A DNA stretch of 64,000 bases from Psychrobacter phenylpyruvicus DSM 7000 = NBRC 102152 (GCF_000685805.1 NZ_JMKP01000007.1:1-64000), one strand, 5' to 3'. Numbered from the stretch's first letter, positions 1 through 10,283 are shown. Notes: generated by a model not told the origin, from the sequence alone. Numbers and translations are program-made.

Positions 1-210
1 TCCTTGTAAGCTGTTTTCAAGTAACGGCTTACTAAGCTCTTGATAGCTGATGTTGTCATTATGCACAAATCGCCATAACGCTTGGGTCTGAGCAAAACTG
101 CTTTTAGTATCCATAGTTGCTTTCATACCAGCATGTAGATAACCGTTTGGGTGAGTGTGATTGTGTACGAGTTGTTGATATCGTTTGATGAGCCTCGTAT
201 CTAGCTCCAT
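1..210 (-). CDS. Tn5/IS4-type transposase, N-terminal part (runs off window)
   Basis: The minus strand is open from position 210 to the left edge (70 codons from an ATG at 210). The protein begins MELDTRLIKRYQQL and later has SFAQTQALWRFVHNDNIS. This matches the layout of the N-terminal DNA-binding domain of Tn5/IS50-like transposases: a D-x-R-L start, then an 'aYRFxxNxxxs' block. The DDE catalytic core would lie beyond the window. The same frame stays open to about position 300, so the start is not fixed, and no clear ribosome binding site precedes the ATG. The gene points away from the broken transporter gene at its right. The family call is inferred from the N-terminal pattern only. Confidence 0.6.
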   Translation of the reverse strand, partial: MELDTRLIKRYQQLVHNHTHPNGYLHAGMKATMDTKSSFAQTQALWRFVHNDNISYQELSKPLLENSLQG

Positions 211-286
211 TTTATCTATGCCATACTGGAAGATTCTATCATTCTTTTTTGCTCTTTTTAAGTTGTGTAGATACCTATGGCCATGC
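1..286 (-). mobile_element. IS4/IS50-group insertion sequence, right-hand end
   Basis: Between the transposase start (210) and the last transporter-like codons (about 287) lies a short non-coding end. On the minus strand positions 271-260 read TCTACACAACTT, which resembles the TTATACACAAGT core of IS50 ends at a similar distance from the tip. The tip is therefore placed near 283-286. The other end and the target duplication are outside the window. Confidence 0.45.
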
Positions 287-1612
287 AGGCGTAGGACGAC
301 CCCCTGAGGCAATAGAGTCAATGACCAAAGAGCCTGAGTCCGACGAGGTCACAAAGAAAGTCATGATTAATAATACTGTTAAATACGAAGCAATTTGGGT
401 AAACGGTAAAGCTTCAAACAGTTTAAATAAAGCCACTGACTTATCCGCCTGCACATCCCCAATCAATGTATCTAGTCCTTCTACCATGATTAGGTTCAGC
501 GCAGTATCTCCAAAGACGGCAAACCAGAAAAAGGTGAAGATAACCGGGACAAACAACACTCCCAAAACGAACTGACGAATGGTACGTCCCCGGCTAATTT
601 TAGCAATAAAAGTACCTACGAATGGTGACCAAGCAATGGTCCATGCAAAAATAAACAGTGTCCAGCTCGCAATCCAATCGCCATGCACATAGGCTTGTAA
701 GCTAAACGTGCGCTCCACAATATTGCTTAAGTAGCTTCCCGTATTCTCCATAAACGCATTTAGGATAAATACACTAGGGCCGGCAATAAACACAAACAGC
801 ATCAATGCCGTTGCCAAGATCACGTTAAGCATGGATAAGCGCTTAATCCCCTTATCCATACCTGACAGCACTGAGATGAGAGCCGCCATGGTAATGACTG
901 CAATGGTAATGATCTGGACACCGGTACCGATCGGAATCAAATCAGGCAGTAGGTAGTTCAAACCTGAGTTGATTTGTGACACTGATAAACCCAGCGTCGT
1001 TGCCACACCAAAAATTGTAGCCAACAAAGCAATAACATCAACACCATGACCAATAGGGCCATAAACCTTATCGCCAATCAACGGGAATAAAGTAGAGCGC
1101 ATAGATAGTGGCAAGCCATGCCTAAAACCAAAGTAAGCTAAAACAAGCCCGGTAAAGGTATAAATCGCCCAGGTATGAAGCCCCCAGTGGAAATAAGCAA
1201 TCTGCATTGCCTCTTTGGCAGCAGCAATGGTCTGCGGGGTCGAGTTTGGGGGTTCAGCAAAATGCACTACCGGCTCAGAAACGCCATAAAACAGCAAGGC
1301 AATACCGTATCCTGCTGAAAAAAGCATGGCGAACCATTCACTGAACTTATAATCCGGCTCTGCGTGATCAGGGCCAAGTTTAATATTACCGTAGGAGGAA
1401 AACGCCAATACCAAAATAAAGATTAGAAATAGCGCCACCGCTAACATATAGAACCAGCCAAAAGTAGTGGTGGTATAGTTGAGAACTTGGTTAAACAACT
1501 CTCCAGCAGCATCAGGATTTGAGATAGTGCCTATTACTAATAGCACCAGAACTATCACCGCTGGCGCAAAGACAGGCATTAAAATTGTGGACCTAGAGGG
1601 CTTTTTCAGCAT
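275..1612 (-). pseudogene. BCCT-family osmolyte transporter, C-terminus lost to an IS insertion
   Basis: A betaine/carnitine/choline transporter that moves quaternary-ammonium compounds across the inner membrane. The ORF has 445 codons, and full-length members usually exceed 500. About ten hydrophobic segments are visible. Residues 101-110 are GYGIALLFYG, the position of the G-M-G sodium-site motif in BetP, here GYG. The BCCT signature region WTLFIFAWTIAWSPFVG is present, as is the late block TSSDSGSLVIDSIASGG. Just after this block the reading frame runs into the insertion sequence and stops (…RPTPAWP-stop), so the last membrane helices and the cytoplasmic tail are missing. A ribosome binding site (AAGGAAA) precedes the ATG. 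The remaining product is probably non-functional. Substrate is not predictable from what is left. Confidence 0.8.
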
Positions 1613-1915
1613 AAGCTTTATTTTCCTTTTAGTAGACTAATCCTGATGGGTTGTAAGATTTCAAAAATACAACAAGCGCTATTTTCACCTTAGCTTAAGA
1701 ATAAAAAAGGGCTTGCCCTTATTTTTTAAAGACAAACCCGTATTCTAAAGATTCGTGTTCAAATCTCAAGTTTAATTAAGTTTGATAACGCAATCTCCCT
1801 ATTCATCAAACTTAACGTTACACGCAGCGAAGTAGACCCAGTACCTTGCATTTCTCTTGCATTTCTACTTAGCGCCTGTCTGTGTCTATTGATATTGGTC
1901 TTAAATTAAGTGCTA
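1613..1915. other. Intergenic region, BCCT gene to HIT gene
   Basis: About 300 bases without a gene. It holds one hairpin terminator (1703-1728) and presumably the promoter of the BCCT remnant on the minus strand. Nothing else is recognised. Confidence 0.6.
1703..1728 (-). terminator. Rho-independent terminator
   Basis: AAGGGC/GCCCTT stem with an A-run before and a T-run after, so it could act in both directions. It lies downstream of the leftward HIT gene and before the BCCT start. Confidence 0.7.
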
Positions 1916-2347
1916 TTAAACGGCTTCGATAGCCTCTTTCAGCTGCTTAGCTTGTTCTGCTAACTCAGCCATATCAGCCTGCGTAGTAGCATGCTTGCCC
2001 AGTTCGTGGAAATTTGAGGGGATTAGATGTACATGGTAGTGAAATACAGTTTGACCCGCCTCAGCTCCATTTAGCTGCATCTGAATAATGCCTTCACGTT
2101 GAAACACTTTACGCTGTGCCGCCATAATCTTTTTAGCAGTCATTAATACCGCACTGGCATACTCAGGCTCTAACTGCGATAGCTCAACCGCTTTTTGTTT
2201 TGGAATAATCAACACATGGCCTTTTGCCTGAGGCATAATATCCATAAATGCCAAAGTCTTATCGTCTTCATATACTTTATGGCAAGGCAAATCACCCGCT
2301 ATAATTTTTGCAAAAATATTGTCATCTTCATAAGCTTTTATGGTCAT
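1916..2347 (-). CDS. HIT family protein (histidine triad nucleotide hydrolase)
   Basis: A 143-residue protein of the histidine-triad superfamily, cytosolic enzymes that cleave nucleoside phosphoramidates or similar nucleotide conjugates. The triad is at residues 103-107 in FHYHVHLIP (H-x-H-x-H), with the catalytic histidine in the middle. The N-terminal half has the usual 'IFAKIIAGDLPCHKVYEDD' start and 'GHVLIIPK' strand. Length fits the Hint-like branch. A ribosome binding site (AAGGA) is properly spaced from the ATG. It stands alone, with a terminator downstream and tandem repeats upstream. The physiological substrate is not predictable. Confidence 0.9.
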   Translation of the reverse strand: MTIKAYEDDNIFAKIIAGDLPCHKVYEDDKTLAFMDIMPQAKGHVLIIPKQKAVELSQLEPEYASAVLMTAKKIMAAQRKVFQREGIIQMQLNGAEAGQTVFHYHVHLIPSNFHELGKHATTQADMAELAEQAKQLKEAIEAV

Positions 2348-2481
2348 TTTGTAAGTCCTTATATTGTTTTGATTGTGTTTAATCCAACAAGCAGGCTTGT
2401 AAGTTATTAAGCTTAACTTGTTTGCATTTATTCAACACTAACTACTGGCAAGTTGCAACCTTATTTGCTCAAACGTTACCG

Positions 2482-2557
2482 CATTGCCCTAGTTTACCTA
2501 TATTGTCCAAGATTGCCGATATTGTCCAAGAATGCCGATATTGTCCTAGCTTACCGA
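2482..2557. repeat. Tandem repeat, 4 x 19 bp
   Basis: Four head-to-tail 19-bp units start at 2482, 2501, 2520 and 2539. The middle two, TATTGTCCAAGATTGCCGA and TATTGTCCAAGAATGCCGA, differ at one base, and the outer two are more diverged. The array lies between the HIT gene and the sthA terminator. Confidence 0.9.
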
Positions 2558-2565
2558 TACCAATA

Positions 2566-2595
2566 AAAAAAGAGACCGCATTGCAGTCTCTTTTT
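2566..2595 (-). terminator. Rho-independent terminator of sthA
   Basis: A ten-base perfect stem, AAAAAGAGAC/GTCTCTTTTT, just downstream of the leftward sthA stop at 2615. Confidence 0.85.
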
Positions 2596-2614
2596 GTTCT
2601 CGATCTTCAAAGGA

Positions 2615-4252
2615 CTAGAACACTCGGTTCAAACCATTCAAGGCCGCAACACGATAGGCTTCTGCCATCGTTGGATAGTTGAAAGTAGTATTGACGAAGT
2701 ACTCAAGTGTACCTTTAAGTTTCATCACCGCCTGACCAATGTGAATAATCTCTGAAGCATGGTTACCATAACAATGAATACCTAAGATTTCTAAAGTCTC
2801 ACGGTGGAATAAAATCTTCAAGACACCAGAACGCTCTCCTATGATTTGAGCACGCGCTAGATGTTTAAAGAAAGCTTGACCCACTTCATAAGGTACTTTC
2901 TCGTCGGTTAACTCTTGTTCAGTCTTACCAATACTTGAAATCTCCGGAATGGTATAAATACCGGTTGGAACACTTGAGACTGGCTCAGCATCTTTATCAC
3001 CTACCATAAACGCAGCGGCACAACGGCCTTGGTCATAGGCGGCTGATGCCAATGATGGCCAACCAATTACGTCACCTGCAGCATAGATGTTATCAACCTC
3101 AGTACGGTAGGTGTCATCTACTTTTAGTTGACCACGGTTGTTGGCCTTTAAACCAATCGCTTCAAGATTCAAGCTTTCAGTATTACCTGAGCGACCGTTA
3201 CACCATAGAATGGCATCAGACTTGATGCGTTTACCACTCTTCAGATGTAGCACCACATAATCATCATGAGTTTCTAGCCTCTCAATCTCTTCATTGTGGC
3301 GAACCAATACTCCAAATTGTCTAAAGTCATGAGCCAAAGCATCACTAATTTCTTTATCCAAGTAGCTTAAAAGCCCATCATGGTTATTAATTAGGTCGAC
3401 TTTATAGCCAAGACCGGTGAAGATTGACGCATACTCACAACCGATTACCCCCGCCCCATAAATGATAATCTTTTTGACCACATAATCCATCTGCAAGATT
3501 TTGTCAGAGTCAAACACACGAGGGTGATCGAAGTCTAACAAGTCTGGGCGGTATGGGCGGCTACCTACAGTAATAATAGCTTTATTGAAAGTGATGGTTT
3601 CATAGCCTGCACCATCTCCCAACTCAATATGTAAGGTATGCTTATCCTCGAAACTTGCCCAACCATGACGAACCTCAATTTGGTTACGCTCATAGAAGCG
3701 GGTATGGGTTTCTACCTGAGTGCGAATTACTTTACGCGCATTGGTCAATACCTTATTCAAAGGCACTTGATAATAGTCTAGGCCTTGTGAGAATAAAGGA
3801 TCACGGCGATAGTTAATCAGGTTGAAGACCGATTGACGCAAGGCTTTACTAGGGATAGTTCCGACGTGTGCTGAGTTACCCCCCACTTGATTACGAGGAT
3901 CAACCACCACCACTTTTTTACCAGATTTAGCCAACTTCATTGAAGCTGCTTCACCAGCAGGGCCAGCTCCGATAACCACAGCATCATATTCAAAATCGTG
4001 CTTATCGCGCTTGATACGCTCATAGTCAGGAGTAAAGCCCGAATTGATCCGGATACGGTCATTGTCTAATGGGCTAATTAAATTAGGATGAAAAAGATGA
4101 TCTTCTCCTGAGTCTGTTTGACTTGCTGACTCGCGACTTACCCCAGATGACGCAACGCTTGGAGCACTACCGCTGTTTTGGTTAGATACCTCAATATCTT
4201 TTTTGTCGTCACTGATATTGTTCGTTTCATCACCTTTATTTTTTTTTGACAT
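2615..4252 (-). CDS. sthA: Soluble pyridine nucleotide transhydrogenase
   Basis: A cytosolic FAD enzyme that passes hydride between NADPH and NAD+, balancing the two cofactor pools. It belongs to the disulfide-reductase flavoprotein family. The FAD motif [10 protein letters not shown] is at residues 92-101. At 124-136 it has [13 protein letters not shown], where true disulfide reductases have a Cys pair; lack of these cysteines is the mark of SthA. A second nucleotide motif, [10 protein letters not shown], follows near residue 270. The protein has 545 residues, against 466 in E. coli. The extra length is a roughly 80-residue N-terminal tail rich in Ser, Asn, Asp and Lys, apparently disordered. 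It is transcribed alone and ends at a strong terminator. Confidence 0.92.
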   Translation of the reverse strand: MSKKNKGDETNNISDDKKDIEVSNQNSGSAPSVASSGVSRESASQTDSGEDHLFHPNLISPLDNDRIRINSGFTPDYERIKRDKHDFEYDAVVIGAGPAGEAASMKLAKSGKKVVVVDPRNQVGGNSAHVGTIPSKALRQSVFNLINYRRDPLFSQGLDYYQVPLNKVLTNARKVIRTQVETHTRFYERNQIEVRHGWASFEDKHTLHIELGDGAGYETITFNKAIITVGSRPYRPDLLDFDHPRVFDSDKILQMDYVVKKIIIYGAGVIGCEYASIFTGLGYKVDLINNHDGLLSYLDKEISDALAHDFRQFGVLVRHNEEIERLETHDDYVVLHLKSGKRIKSDAILWCNGRSGNTESLNLEAIGLKANNRGQLKVDDTYRTEVDNIYAAGDVIGWPSLASAAYDQGRCAAAFMVGDKDAEPVSSVPTGIYTIPEISSIGKTEQELTDEKVPYEVGQAFFKHLARAQIIGERSGVLKILFHRETLEILGIHCYGNHASEIIHIGQAVMKLKGTLEYFVNTTFNYPTMAEAYRVAALNGLNRVF

Positions 4253-4359
4253 ATTATCCTCTTGTTGTGTACTTCTTCAATTTTTAGGCCTAAATTTAGG
4301 CACAGCATAATATTGGCTACATTATAGCAACTTCGCCTATTAACTTCATGGCGAAATCA

Positions 4360-5256
4360 TTATCCAATACGACGTTTCAACCCTGTTATTTGTAGAATTC
4401 GAGTGGCAATCTCTTCCACAGACATTTCTGAAACATTCAGGCTAGGAATATTTTGGGTTATATATATCGCCTGAATCGCACGTTGCTCTTCTTCACACTG
4501 CTTATAACTGGCATAGCGACTCCCCGCTCTTCGCTCTTGACGAATTTTTTGTAGTCGATCTGTATCAATAATCAATCCAAACAACTTATCACGATGAGGT
4601 TGGAGTGCTTTTGGCAATTGATTATCAAATAAATCATCTTCAGTCAGTGGGTAGTTGGCTGCACGAATACCAAATTGTAAAGCTAAGTATAAAGAGGTAG
4701 GTGTTTTACCCGAGCGAGACACCCCGATTAAGATAATATCGGCCATGTCATAGTGACGGGTTCGCGCCCCATCATCATTATCTAAGGCAAAATGAACTGC
4801 ATCGATTCGAGACTTGTAGGTCTCTGAGTCCACATCATCATGAGCGTGACCTGAATGAGCATCAGGCTCTACTCCGATTTCATCAGTAATACGTCCGATC
4901 AATCCTTCATACATATCCAGATTACAGGCCTGGGCTGAATTGATAATTTCTCTGATCTCAGGATCAACAATGGTGTCAAATACTAGAGGTAGTATGCCTG
5001 TTGTTTGGTAAGCTTGATTGATATGCTCAACCGCTACTTGCGCCATCTCTATAGTATCCACATAAGGAATGACTCTAGTCTCAAAAGGCACACTAGCGAA
5101 CTGGCTTAAGATTGAACGCCCCAAGGTTTCTGCAGTAATAGCCGTACCATCTGATATAAAAAAAGCCACACGAATGACTTGTGGCTTGTCTACTGCCAAA
5201 GCACTACGGTTTTGAATGGTAGCTTTTGCAGATAATGAGCTCATTAGGTTTTCCAT
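4360..5256 (-). CDS. ppsR: PEP synthase regulatory protein (bifunctional kinase/pyrophosphorylase)
   Basis: Controls PEP synthase by ADP-dependent phosphorylation of a Thr next to its catalytic His, and by Pi-dependent reactivation. The 298 residues match the DUF299 family. A 'FFISDGTAITAETLG' block lies at the N-terminus, and the nucleotide-binding loop GVSRSGKTPTSLYLA lies in the second half. The ATG at 5256 has an AAGGA ribosome binding site about eight bases upstream; a second ATG four codons later is possible. It is divergent from ppsA, its known target enzyme, across a 753-base spacer, which strongly supports the call. Confidence 0.93.
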   Translation of the reverse strand: MENLMSSLSAKATIQNRSALAVDKPQVIRVAFFISDGTAITAETLGRSILSQFASVPFETRVIPYVDTIEMAQVAVEHINQAYQTTGILPLVFDTIVDPEIREIINSAQACNLDMYEGLIGRITDEIGVEPDAHSGHAHDDVDSETYKSRIDAVHFALDNDDGARTRHYDMADIILIGVSRSGKTPTSLYLALQFGIRAANYPLTEDDLFDNQLPKALQPHRDKLFGLIIDTDRLQKIRQERRAGSRYASYKQCEEEQRAIQAIYITQNIPSLNVSEMSVEEIATRILQITGLKRRIG

Positions 5257-5784
5257 AAAATTCCTTAGCAGAAGTGCATCTTTCTACAAAAATATAGACA
5301 AAGTGCCTTATTAAAAATATTTCGTCATATCTTAACAAATATTAAGCCAATAAAGTATTTGAGAAGCTTAGCATTTATGCAAACATATCCCTTTACACTT
5401 ATTATTGTGAGCAATCTCCTCTCTTGTAACAAACTTGTATCTATTAGCAAAATAACCTCCCCTAACTGACTTTACTTTATCTAATCACCGCTTTACTTAG
5501 TGAAATAGTTATTGCTACAATCAGCGTCAGCACCCGCTAGTCAGTACCGCCTAAAGATTACTTCTTCAAAATTAAATAAAATTGCGTGATAATTAAACCC
5601 CATGTTCTGATAATCAATAGATTTATAATATCTATATATATTGCTAATACGTTATAAAATATCAAACACAAACCATTATAAATTTAAGAAATACGATATA
5701 TTTAGCAAATAATTAATCCATTGACTGCAACACTTTGACCCCTGTAAAACACCCCCTCCGTATTTTCCTTCGTGGACTGCTAAT

Positions 5785-5803
5785 AACTATAAATGTTATA
5801 GTT
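5785..5803. promoter_or_regulatory. Perfect dyad, candidate operator between ppsR and ppsA
   Basis: AACTATAA-ATG-TTATAGTT: two perfect 8-base arms around a 3-base centre, about 150 bases before the ppsA promoter. The size suits a dimeric regulator site. No regulator is identified. Confidence 0.4.
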
Positions 5804-5948
5804 CGCTCACATCACATTACCGTGGATGTAAAGCGTTAAGATTTCACCTTTATTGAATAATATTTGACTGAATCAACCCTTTTAAACTCACTGCCAAAAA
5901 CAGTAGATCATGGTTGACTCAATCAGCTATTAAAAGAGTGCTAATCGG

Positions 5949-5977
5949 TACACAATTTAGATAAATAGCGGTATAAT
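5949..5977 (+). promoter_or_regulatory. Probable ppsA sigma-70 promoter
   Basis: -35 TACACA (4/6) at 5949-5954, a 17-base spacer, and a perfect -10 TATAAT at 5972-5977. It lies 33 bases before the ppsA ATG. Confidence 0.55.
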
Positions 5978-6009
5978 TTAAAAAAATAACCTTATTTCCT
6001 GGAGTTATC

Positions 6010-8406
6010 ATGACAGCACCGCAAGTTATTACCCTTGACAAGTTAGGCAAAAACGACGTCGAAATCGTAGGCGGTAAAAACGCTTCATTAGGCGAAATGA
6101 TTAGCCACCTATCAGATCTAGGGGTGAGTGTTCCTGGCGGTTTCGCGACCACAGCTGCAGCATTCAATAACTTCCTGACTGAGACTGGTCTTTTAGACAA
6201 AATCAACAACGAGCTAAAAGAGTTAGATGTTGATGATGTCAAAAAGCTAACTGAAACTGGTGAAAAGATTCGTAACTGGATCATCGAGCAAGAGCTACCA
6301 AAATCACTGGAGCAAGAAATCCGTGATGCATTTGAAGTGATGAGTGATGGTGAAGATATTGCCGTTGCTGTTCGCTCTTCTGCGACTGCCGAAGACTTAC
6401 CAGACGCCTCTTTCGCAGGTCAGCAAGAAACTTATCTAAACATCCGTGGTATCGAAAACGTTCTTATCGCTATTAAAGAAGTTTTCTCGTCTCTATATAA
6501 TGACCGTGCTATCGCTTACCGTGTTCACCAAGGATTCGAGCATGCGGGTGTTGCCCTATCAGCGGGTATTCAGCGTATGGTTCGTTCAGAAACAGGCGCA
6601 GCAGGGGTAATGTTCACCCTAGACACAGAAAGTGGTTTTGATGAAGTGGTATTCATCACCTCAAGCTACGGTCTTGGTGAAATGGTAGTACAGGGTGCCG
6701 TTAACCCAGATGAATTCTATTTATCAAAAGCTTTATTAGCAGAAAACAAACCTGCGGTTATTCGTCGTAACTTAGGTAGCAAACACCAGAAAATGATTTA
6801 TGGTGATGAAGGTAGCACTACCCGTTCAGTGAAGACTGTAGAGGTAGATAAGGAAGAGCGCAATCAGTTCTCTTTAACCAATGAAGAGTTGACTGAACTA
6901 GCAACACAAGCCATCACTATCGAAAAACACTACGGCCAACCAATGGATATCGAGTGGGCTAAAGATGGTGATTCAGGTAAATTATTCATTGTTCAAGCTC
7001 GTCCAGAAACCGTTAAGAGCCGCCAAGACCGCAACGTTATGGAACGCTACATTATCCAAAGCAAAGACGCTAAAGTACTTTGTGAAGGTCGTTCAATCGG
7101 TCAGCGTGTAGGTTCAGGTAAAGTACGTATCGTAAACGACTTGAATGAAATGGACAAAGTTCAAGTGGGCGATGTTCTAGTATCAGATATGACTGACCCT
7201 GATTGGGAACCAGTCATGAAGCGTGCTTCAGCGATTATCACCAACCGTGGTGGTCGTACTTGTCACGCCGCTATTATTGCTCGTGAATTAGGCGTACCAG
7301 CTATCGTTGGTTGTGGTAACGCCACTGAAGTATTGACTGATGGCCAAGAAGTAACCGCTTCTTGTGCTGAAGGTGATACCGGCTTCATCTACGAAGGTCT
7401 ATTAGATTTTGAAGTTCAAAGCAACTCTATTGATGCTATGCCAGAGCTTCCTTTCAAAGTTATGATGAACGTAGGTAACCCTGACCGTGCTTTCTCGTTT
7501 GCTCAAATTCCAAACGCTGGTGTTGGTCTAGCCCGTCTAGAATTCATCATCAACCGTATGATTGGTGTGCATCCAAAAGCGCTACTTAACATGAACAGCT
7601 TACCTCGTGAAATTTCACAAGCTATTAAAGAGCGTATCGCCGGTTATGCTTCTCCTGTAGATTTCTACGTTGATAAACTAGTTGAGGGTATCGCTACCCT
7701 AGCTGTAGCGTTCAGAGAACAGCCAGTTATCGTTCGTATGTCTGACTTTAAATCGAACGAATACGCCAACTTAATTGGTGGTAAGCTATACGAGCCTTCA
7801 GAAGAAAACCCAATGCTAGGCTTCCGTGGTGCTAGCCGCTATGTTTCAGACAACTTCCGCGACTGCTTCGAATTAGAGTGTCGTGCTCTAAAACGTGTTC
7901 GTGACGAGATGGGCTTAACCAACGTTAAGATTATGATCCCATTCGTACGTACTACCAAAGAAGCTGCTGAAGTGGTTGAAATTCTAGCCAAAAACGGCTT
8001 GAAGCGTGGCGAAAACGGTCTTGAGTTAATCATGATGTGTGAGCTTCCAACCAACGCATTGTTGGCTGAAGAGTTCCTACAGCACTTCGATGGTTTCTCA
8101 ATTGGTTCTAACGACTTAACTCAGTTAACATTAGGTCTAGACCGTGACTCAGGTATCGTATCTCACTTATTTGATGAGCGTGACGAAGCGGTTAAAAAGC
8201 TATTATCAATGGCTATCGCTGAGTGCCGTAAGCAAGGTAAATATGTAGGTATTTGTGGTCAAGGCCCATCAGATCATCCAGACCTAGCTTATTGGTTAAT
8301 GGAACAAGGCATTAGTTCTGTCTCATTAAACCCAGACTCAGTATTAGATACTTGGATGTTCTTAGCTAATGATGACAATGCTAACGCTAATGTTACAGCT
8401 AATTAA
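6010..8406 (+). CDS. ppsA: Phosphoenolpyruvate synthase
   Basis: Converts pyruvate + ATP + water to phosphoenolpyruvate + AMP + phosphate, the entry to gluconeogenesis from pyruvate or lactate. The 798 residues match the family length (about 792). Order: N-terminal ATP-grasp domain ([10 protein letters not shown] near residue 20), the swivelling phosphohistidine domain with the catalytic His at residue 419 in [14 protein letters not shown], and a C-terminal PEP/pyruvate barrel with the catalytic Cys at 749 in [11 protein letters not shown]. The Thr before His419 is the site PpsR would modify. A GGAG ribosome binding site precedes the ATG. It is monocistronic with its own terminator, facing away from ppsR. 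Confidence 0.97.
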   Translation: MTAPQVITLDKLGKNDVEIVGGKNASLGEMISHLSDLGVSVPGGFATTAAAFNNFLTETGLLDKINNELKELDVDDVKKLTETGEKIRNWIIEQELPKSLEQEIRDAFEVMSDGEDIAVAVRSSATAEDLPDASFAGQQETYLNIRGIENVLIAIKEVFSSLYNDRAIAYRVHQGFEHAGVALSAGIQRMVRSETGAAGVMFTLDTESGFDEVVFITSSYGLGEMVVQGAVNPDEFYLSKALLAENKPAVIRRNLGSKHQKMIYGDEGSTTRSVKTVEVDKEERNQFSLTNEELTELATQAITIEKHYGQPMDIEWAKDGDSGKLFIVQARPETVKSRQDRNVMERYIIQSKDAKVLCEGRSIGQRVGSGKVRIVNDLNEMDKVQVGDVLVSDMTDPDWEPVMKRASAIITNRGGRTCHAAIIARELGVPAIVGCGNATEVLTDGQEVTASCAEGDTGFIYEGLLDFEVQSNSIDAMPELPFKVMMNVGNPDRAFSFAQIPNAGVGLARLEFIINRMIGVHPKALLNMNSLPREISQAIKERIAGYASPVDFYVDKLVEGIATLAVAFREQPVIVRMSDFKSNEYANLIGGKLYEPSEENPMLGFRGASRYVSDNFRDCFELECRALKRVRDEMGLTNVKIMIPFVRTTKEAAEVVEILAKNGLKRGENGLELIMMCELPTNALLAEEFLQHFDGFSIGSNDLTQLTLGLDRDSGIVSHLFDERDEAVKKLLSMAIAECRKQGKYVGICGQGPSDHPDLAYWLMEQGISSVSLNPDSVLDTWMFLANDDNANANVTAN

Positions 8407-8463
8407 TCTGTAAATTAATACTGTCATAAACTGTGGGTTATTGTTTATTAATAGCCCTCATAG

Positions 8464-8509
8464 CGACCACAAAAATCAACCCTTATTGATTATTGTGGTC
8501 GTTTTCATT
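8464..8509 (+). terminator. Rho-independent terminator of ppsA
   Basis: CGACCACAA (8464-8472) pairs with TTGTGGTCG (8493-8501), with further pairing AATCAA/TTGATT inside. The stem is followed by TTTTC. Confidence 0.8.
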
Positions 8510-8591
8510 TAATATTCTAAATAAATATTAAAATTAATAATATTAATGCTCCCACTGCGGACTTTAATTTTATAAAAAGGTTGTAATATTA

Positions 8592-9449
8592 ATGCAGATT
8601 TATCTAGCTAGAAATCAGGTTCAAGCAGGTCCTTATACCTTAGAAGAGCTGAATAAGATGCTTGCTAATAGGCAAGTAGAACTAAATGATCTCATGTGGC
8701 ATGTTGGCATGGAGCAATGGAAACAAGTGGGTGAAATGACCAATGGTCAGTTTTACTATGATCCCAATGCTTCCACGTCAACTAATACACCCCCTAGAAG
8801 GGTAACTGTGGCGGACCTTTATGGCAATAAACAGCCAGAATCTACTCAAAGTCCAGTAAATGGGCACTCCCCCTTTGCAAACACTCCAACCCATAATAAA
8901 AGCCCTATTCATAAAAATCATAATTTACAGTCAGCCTCCTCTAATTCGACTACTGAGTTGGCTACTATTGGTAATCGTGTCATTGCAGTTTTTATTGATG
9001 TTCTATTACTGATGGCGTGCTACTTACCTTTTCTGTCTGGACTAAATTACGACTTCACAGCAATATCAGCAACTGCTGGCGATATGGAGAAAATGACCCA
9101 GTTGGTTCAATCCGTACCTGAACATTTAAGCTCCCTGACTTCAGTGTTGTTTTTGGTATTATTTATAATGCAGCTTATGCTGCTGATAAAAAGAGGCCAA
9201 ACTATTGGTAAAATAGTGATGGGCATTCGAATTGTTGATGCTAAAACCCAAAAACTGGCCTCAATCACCAATGTAATTTTGTTACGTAGTCTAGTGACTT
9301 CAGCTTTGTACGCTTTACCAGCCATCGGTACGCTATTCTTAATCGCTGACTTTGTGGTTATGGTCATTAACAAGCAGCGTCTGAGTATTCATGATAAGCT
9401 TGCCAAAACCATGGTGGTTAAAGCCGATCAAAATCAACTAAAAAAATAA
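8592..9449 (+). CDS. GYF_2 and RDD domain membrane protein
   Basis: A 285-residue protein of unknown function. Residues 1-50 look like a GYF_2 (DUF4339) domain, with IYLARNQVQAGPYTLEEL and a conserved W-x-x-G-M-x-x-W stretch; such domains are thought to bind peptides. A Pro/Asn/Ser-rich linker follows to about residue 115. The C-terminal half is an RDD domain with 'IGNRVIAVFIDVLLL', 'GQTIGKIVMGIRIVD' and about three membrane helices. RDD proteins are inner-membrane proteins, some implicated in transport, without a general function. A ribosome binding site (AAAAAGG) precedes the ATG. The gene is single. Confidence 0.8.
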   Translation: MQIYLARNQVQAGPYTLEELNKMLANRQVELNDLMWHVGMEQWKQVGEMTNGQFYYDPNASTSTNTPPRRVTVADLYGNKQPESTQSPVNGHSPFANTPTHNKSPIHKNHNLQSASSNSTTELATIGNRVIAVFIDVLLLMACYLPFLSGLNYDFTAISATAGDMEKMTQLVQSVPEHLSSLTSVLFLVLFIMQLMLLIKRGQTIGKIVMGIRIVDAKTQKLASITNVILLRSLVTSALYALPAIGTLFLIADFVVMVINKQRLSIHDKLAKTMVVKADQNQLKK

Positions 9450-9956
9450 TTAATTCAGCGAGGCTCTATATTGAGTCTCAATAACGGCTGTATTGTATGC
9501 AATAGGCCAGTTTATAACGCTAAAACAGCATCATTTAAGCGGTTTGTATTGTAATTGCAGCATTAGTTTGTTAGAATTATCCGCTTTAATTTACACACAA
9601 ATATAATATTCCAAATTTGTGTTGATGACGTTATTTAATGCCAGAGTATAAATTTAAACTGTTATTATCATAAGTTTAATCGCCATGCTCCTCTCGTTAA
9701 ACTGGCTGCTTTAACAGGGCATGAATAACGTTACTATAGCTAACTTAAGCTAGCCAATGGATAGTCTCAGATCCATAATGGCTAAAGTAGGCACACTTAT
9801 AATCTTCTAGCGTTAGATGGATTGATAAGTTTTGTGTAAATTTATAAATATAATTTTGAGTCAATTGGTTTTTACTATAAACTATTGATTTTTATATTCA
9901 TCAGTATTTATTACTGAGTCCTAATTTAGTAATTAAACTCTACCAAGGAGACATCC
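9450..9956. other. Upstream region of rpsT
   Basis: About 500 bases with no ORF I accept. It holds an imperfect hairpin (9751-9784) and several TATAAT-like boxes, but none with a good -35 partner, so the rpsT promoter is not assigned. Confidence 0.5.
9751..9784. repeat. Hairpin-forming inverted repeat upstream of rpsT
   Basis: TAGCCA-a-TGGAT pairs with ATCCA-taa-TGGCTA around an 8-base loop. It is preceded by a smaller TAGCT/AGCTA repeat. It lies about 170 bases before rpsT. Role unknown. Confidence 0.4.
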
Positions 9957-10223
9957 GTGGCTAACTCAGCACAAGCTCGTAAACGCGCTCGTCAAAACAA
10001 CACTCGTCGTCAGCACGCTGCATCTCAGCGTTCAATGATCCGTACTTACATCAAAAAAGTAGATGCCGCTATCTTAGCTGGTGACTACGATGCAGCTACT
10101 GCCGCTTACAACAAAGCAGTACCTGTAATCGATCGTATGGCTGACAAAGGTGTTATCCATAAGAACAAAGCTGCTCGTCATAAGAGCCGCTATAACAAAG
10201 CAATTAAAGCGCTTAAAGCTTAA
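9957..10223 (+). CDS. rpsT: 30S ribosomal protein S20
   Basis: Binds 16S rRNA early in assembly of the small ribosomal subunit. The 88 residues start with [14 protein letters not shown] and are rich in Lys, Arg and Ala, typical of bS20. The start is GTG with a strong AAGGAG ribosome binding site six bases away; there is no nearby ATG. A non-AUG start is also found in E. coli rpsT (UUG), where weak initiation helps S20 repress its own translation. The same control here is an inference. Single gene with a very strong terminator. Confidence 0.97.
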   Translation: MANSAQARKRARQNNTRRQHAASQRSMIRTYIKKVDAAILAGDYDAATAAYNKAVPVIDRMADKGVIHKNKAARHKSRYNKAIKALKA

Positions 10224-10241
10224 TTGATTTGCTATAAATAA

Positions 10242-10283
10242 AAATAAGCCCCTAGCTCAATTTGAGTTAGGGGCTTATTTTTT
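10242..10283. terminator. Bidirectional terminator, rpsT / histidine phosphatase
   Basis: AAATAAGCCCCTAGCTCAA pairs with TTGAGTTAGGGGCTTATTT. An A-run on one side and a T-run on the other let it serve both convergent genes. Confidence 0.9.

Larger units (their letters stand above)
5257..6009. other. Divergent ppsR/ppsA control region
   Basis: A 753-base AT-rich spacer with no convincing ORF. It contains a perfect 8-bp dyad at 5785-5803 and a likely ppsA promoter at 5949-5977. The remainder is not recognised. The length is unusual for two genes that need only two promoters. Confidence 0.7.

Noticed and set aside
249..575. Plus-strand ORF opposite the BCCT gene end
   Set aside because: Antisense shadow of the BCCT frame; no domain or ribosome binding site.
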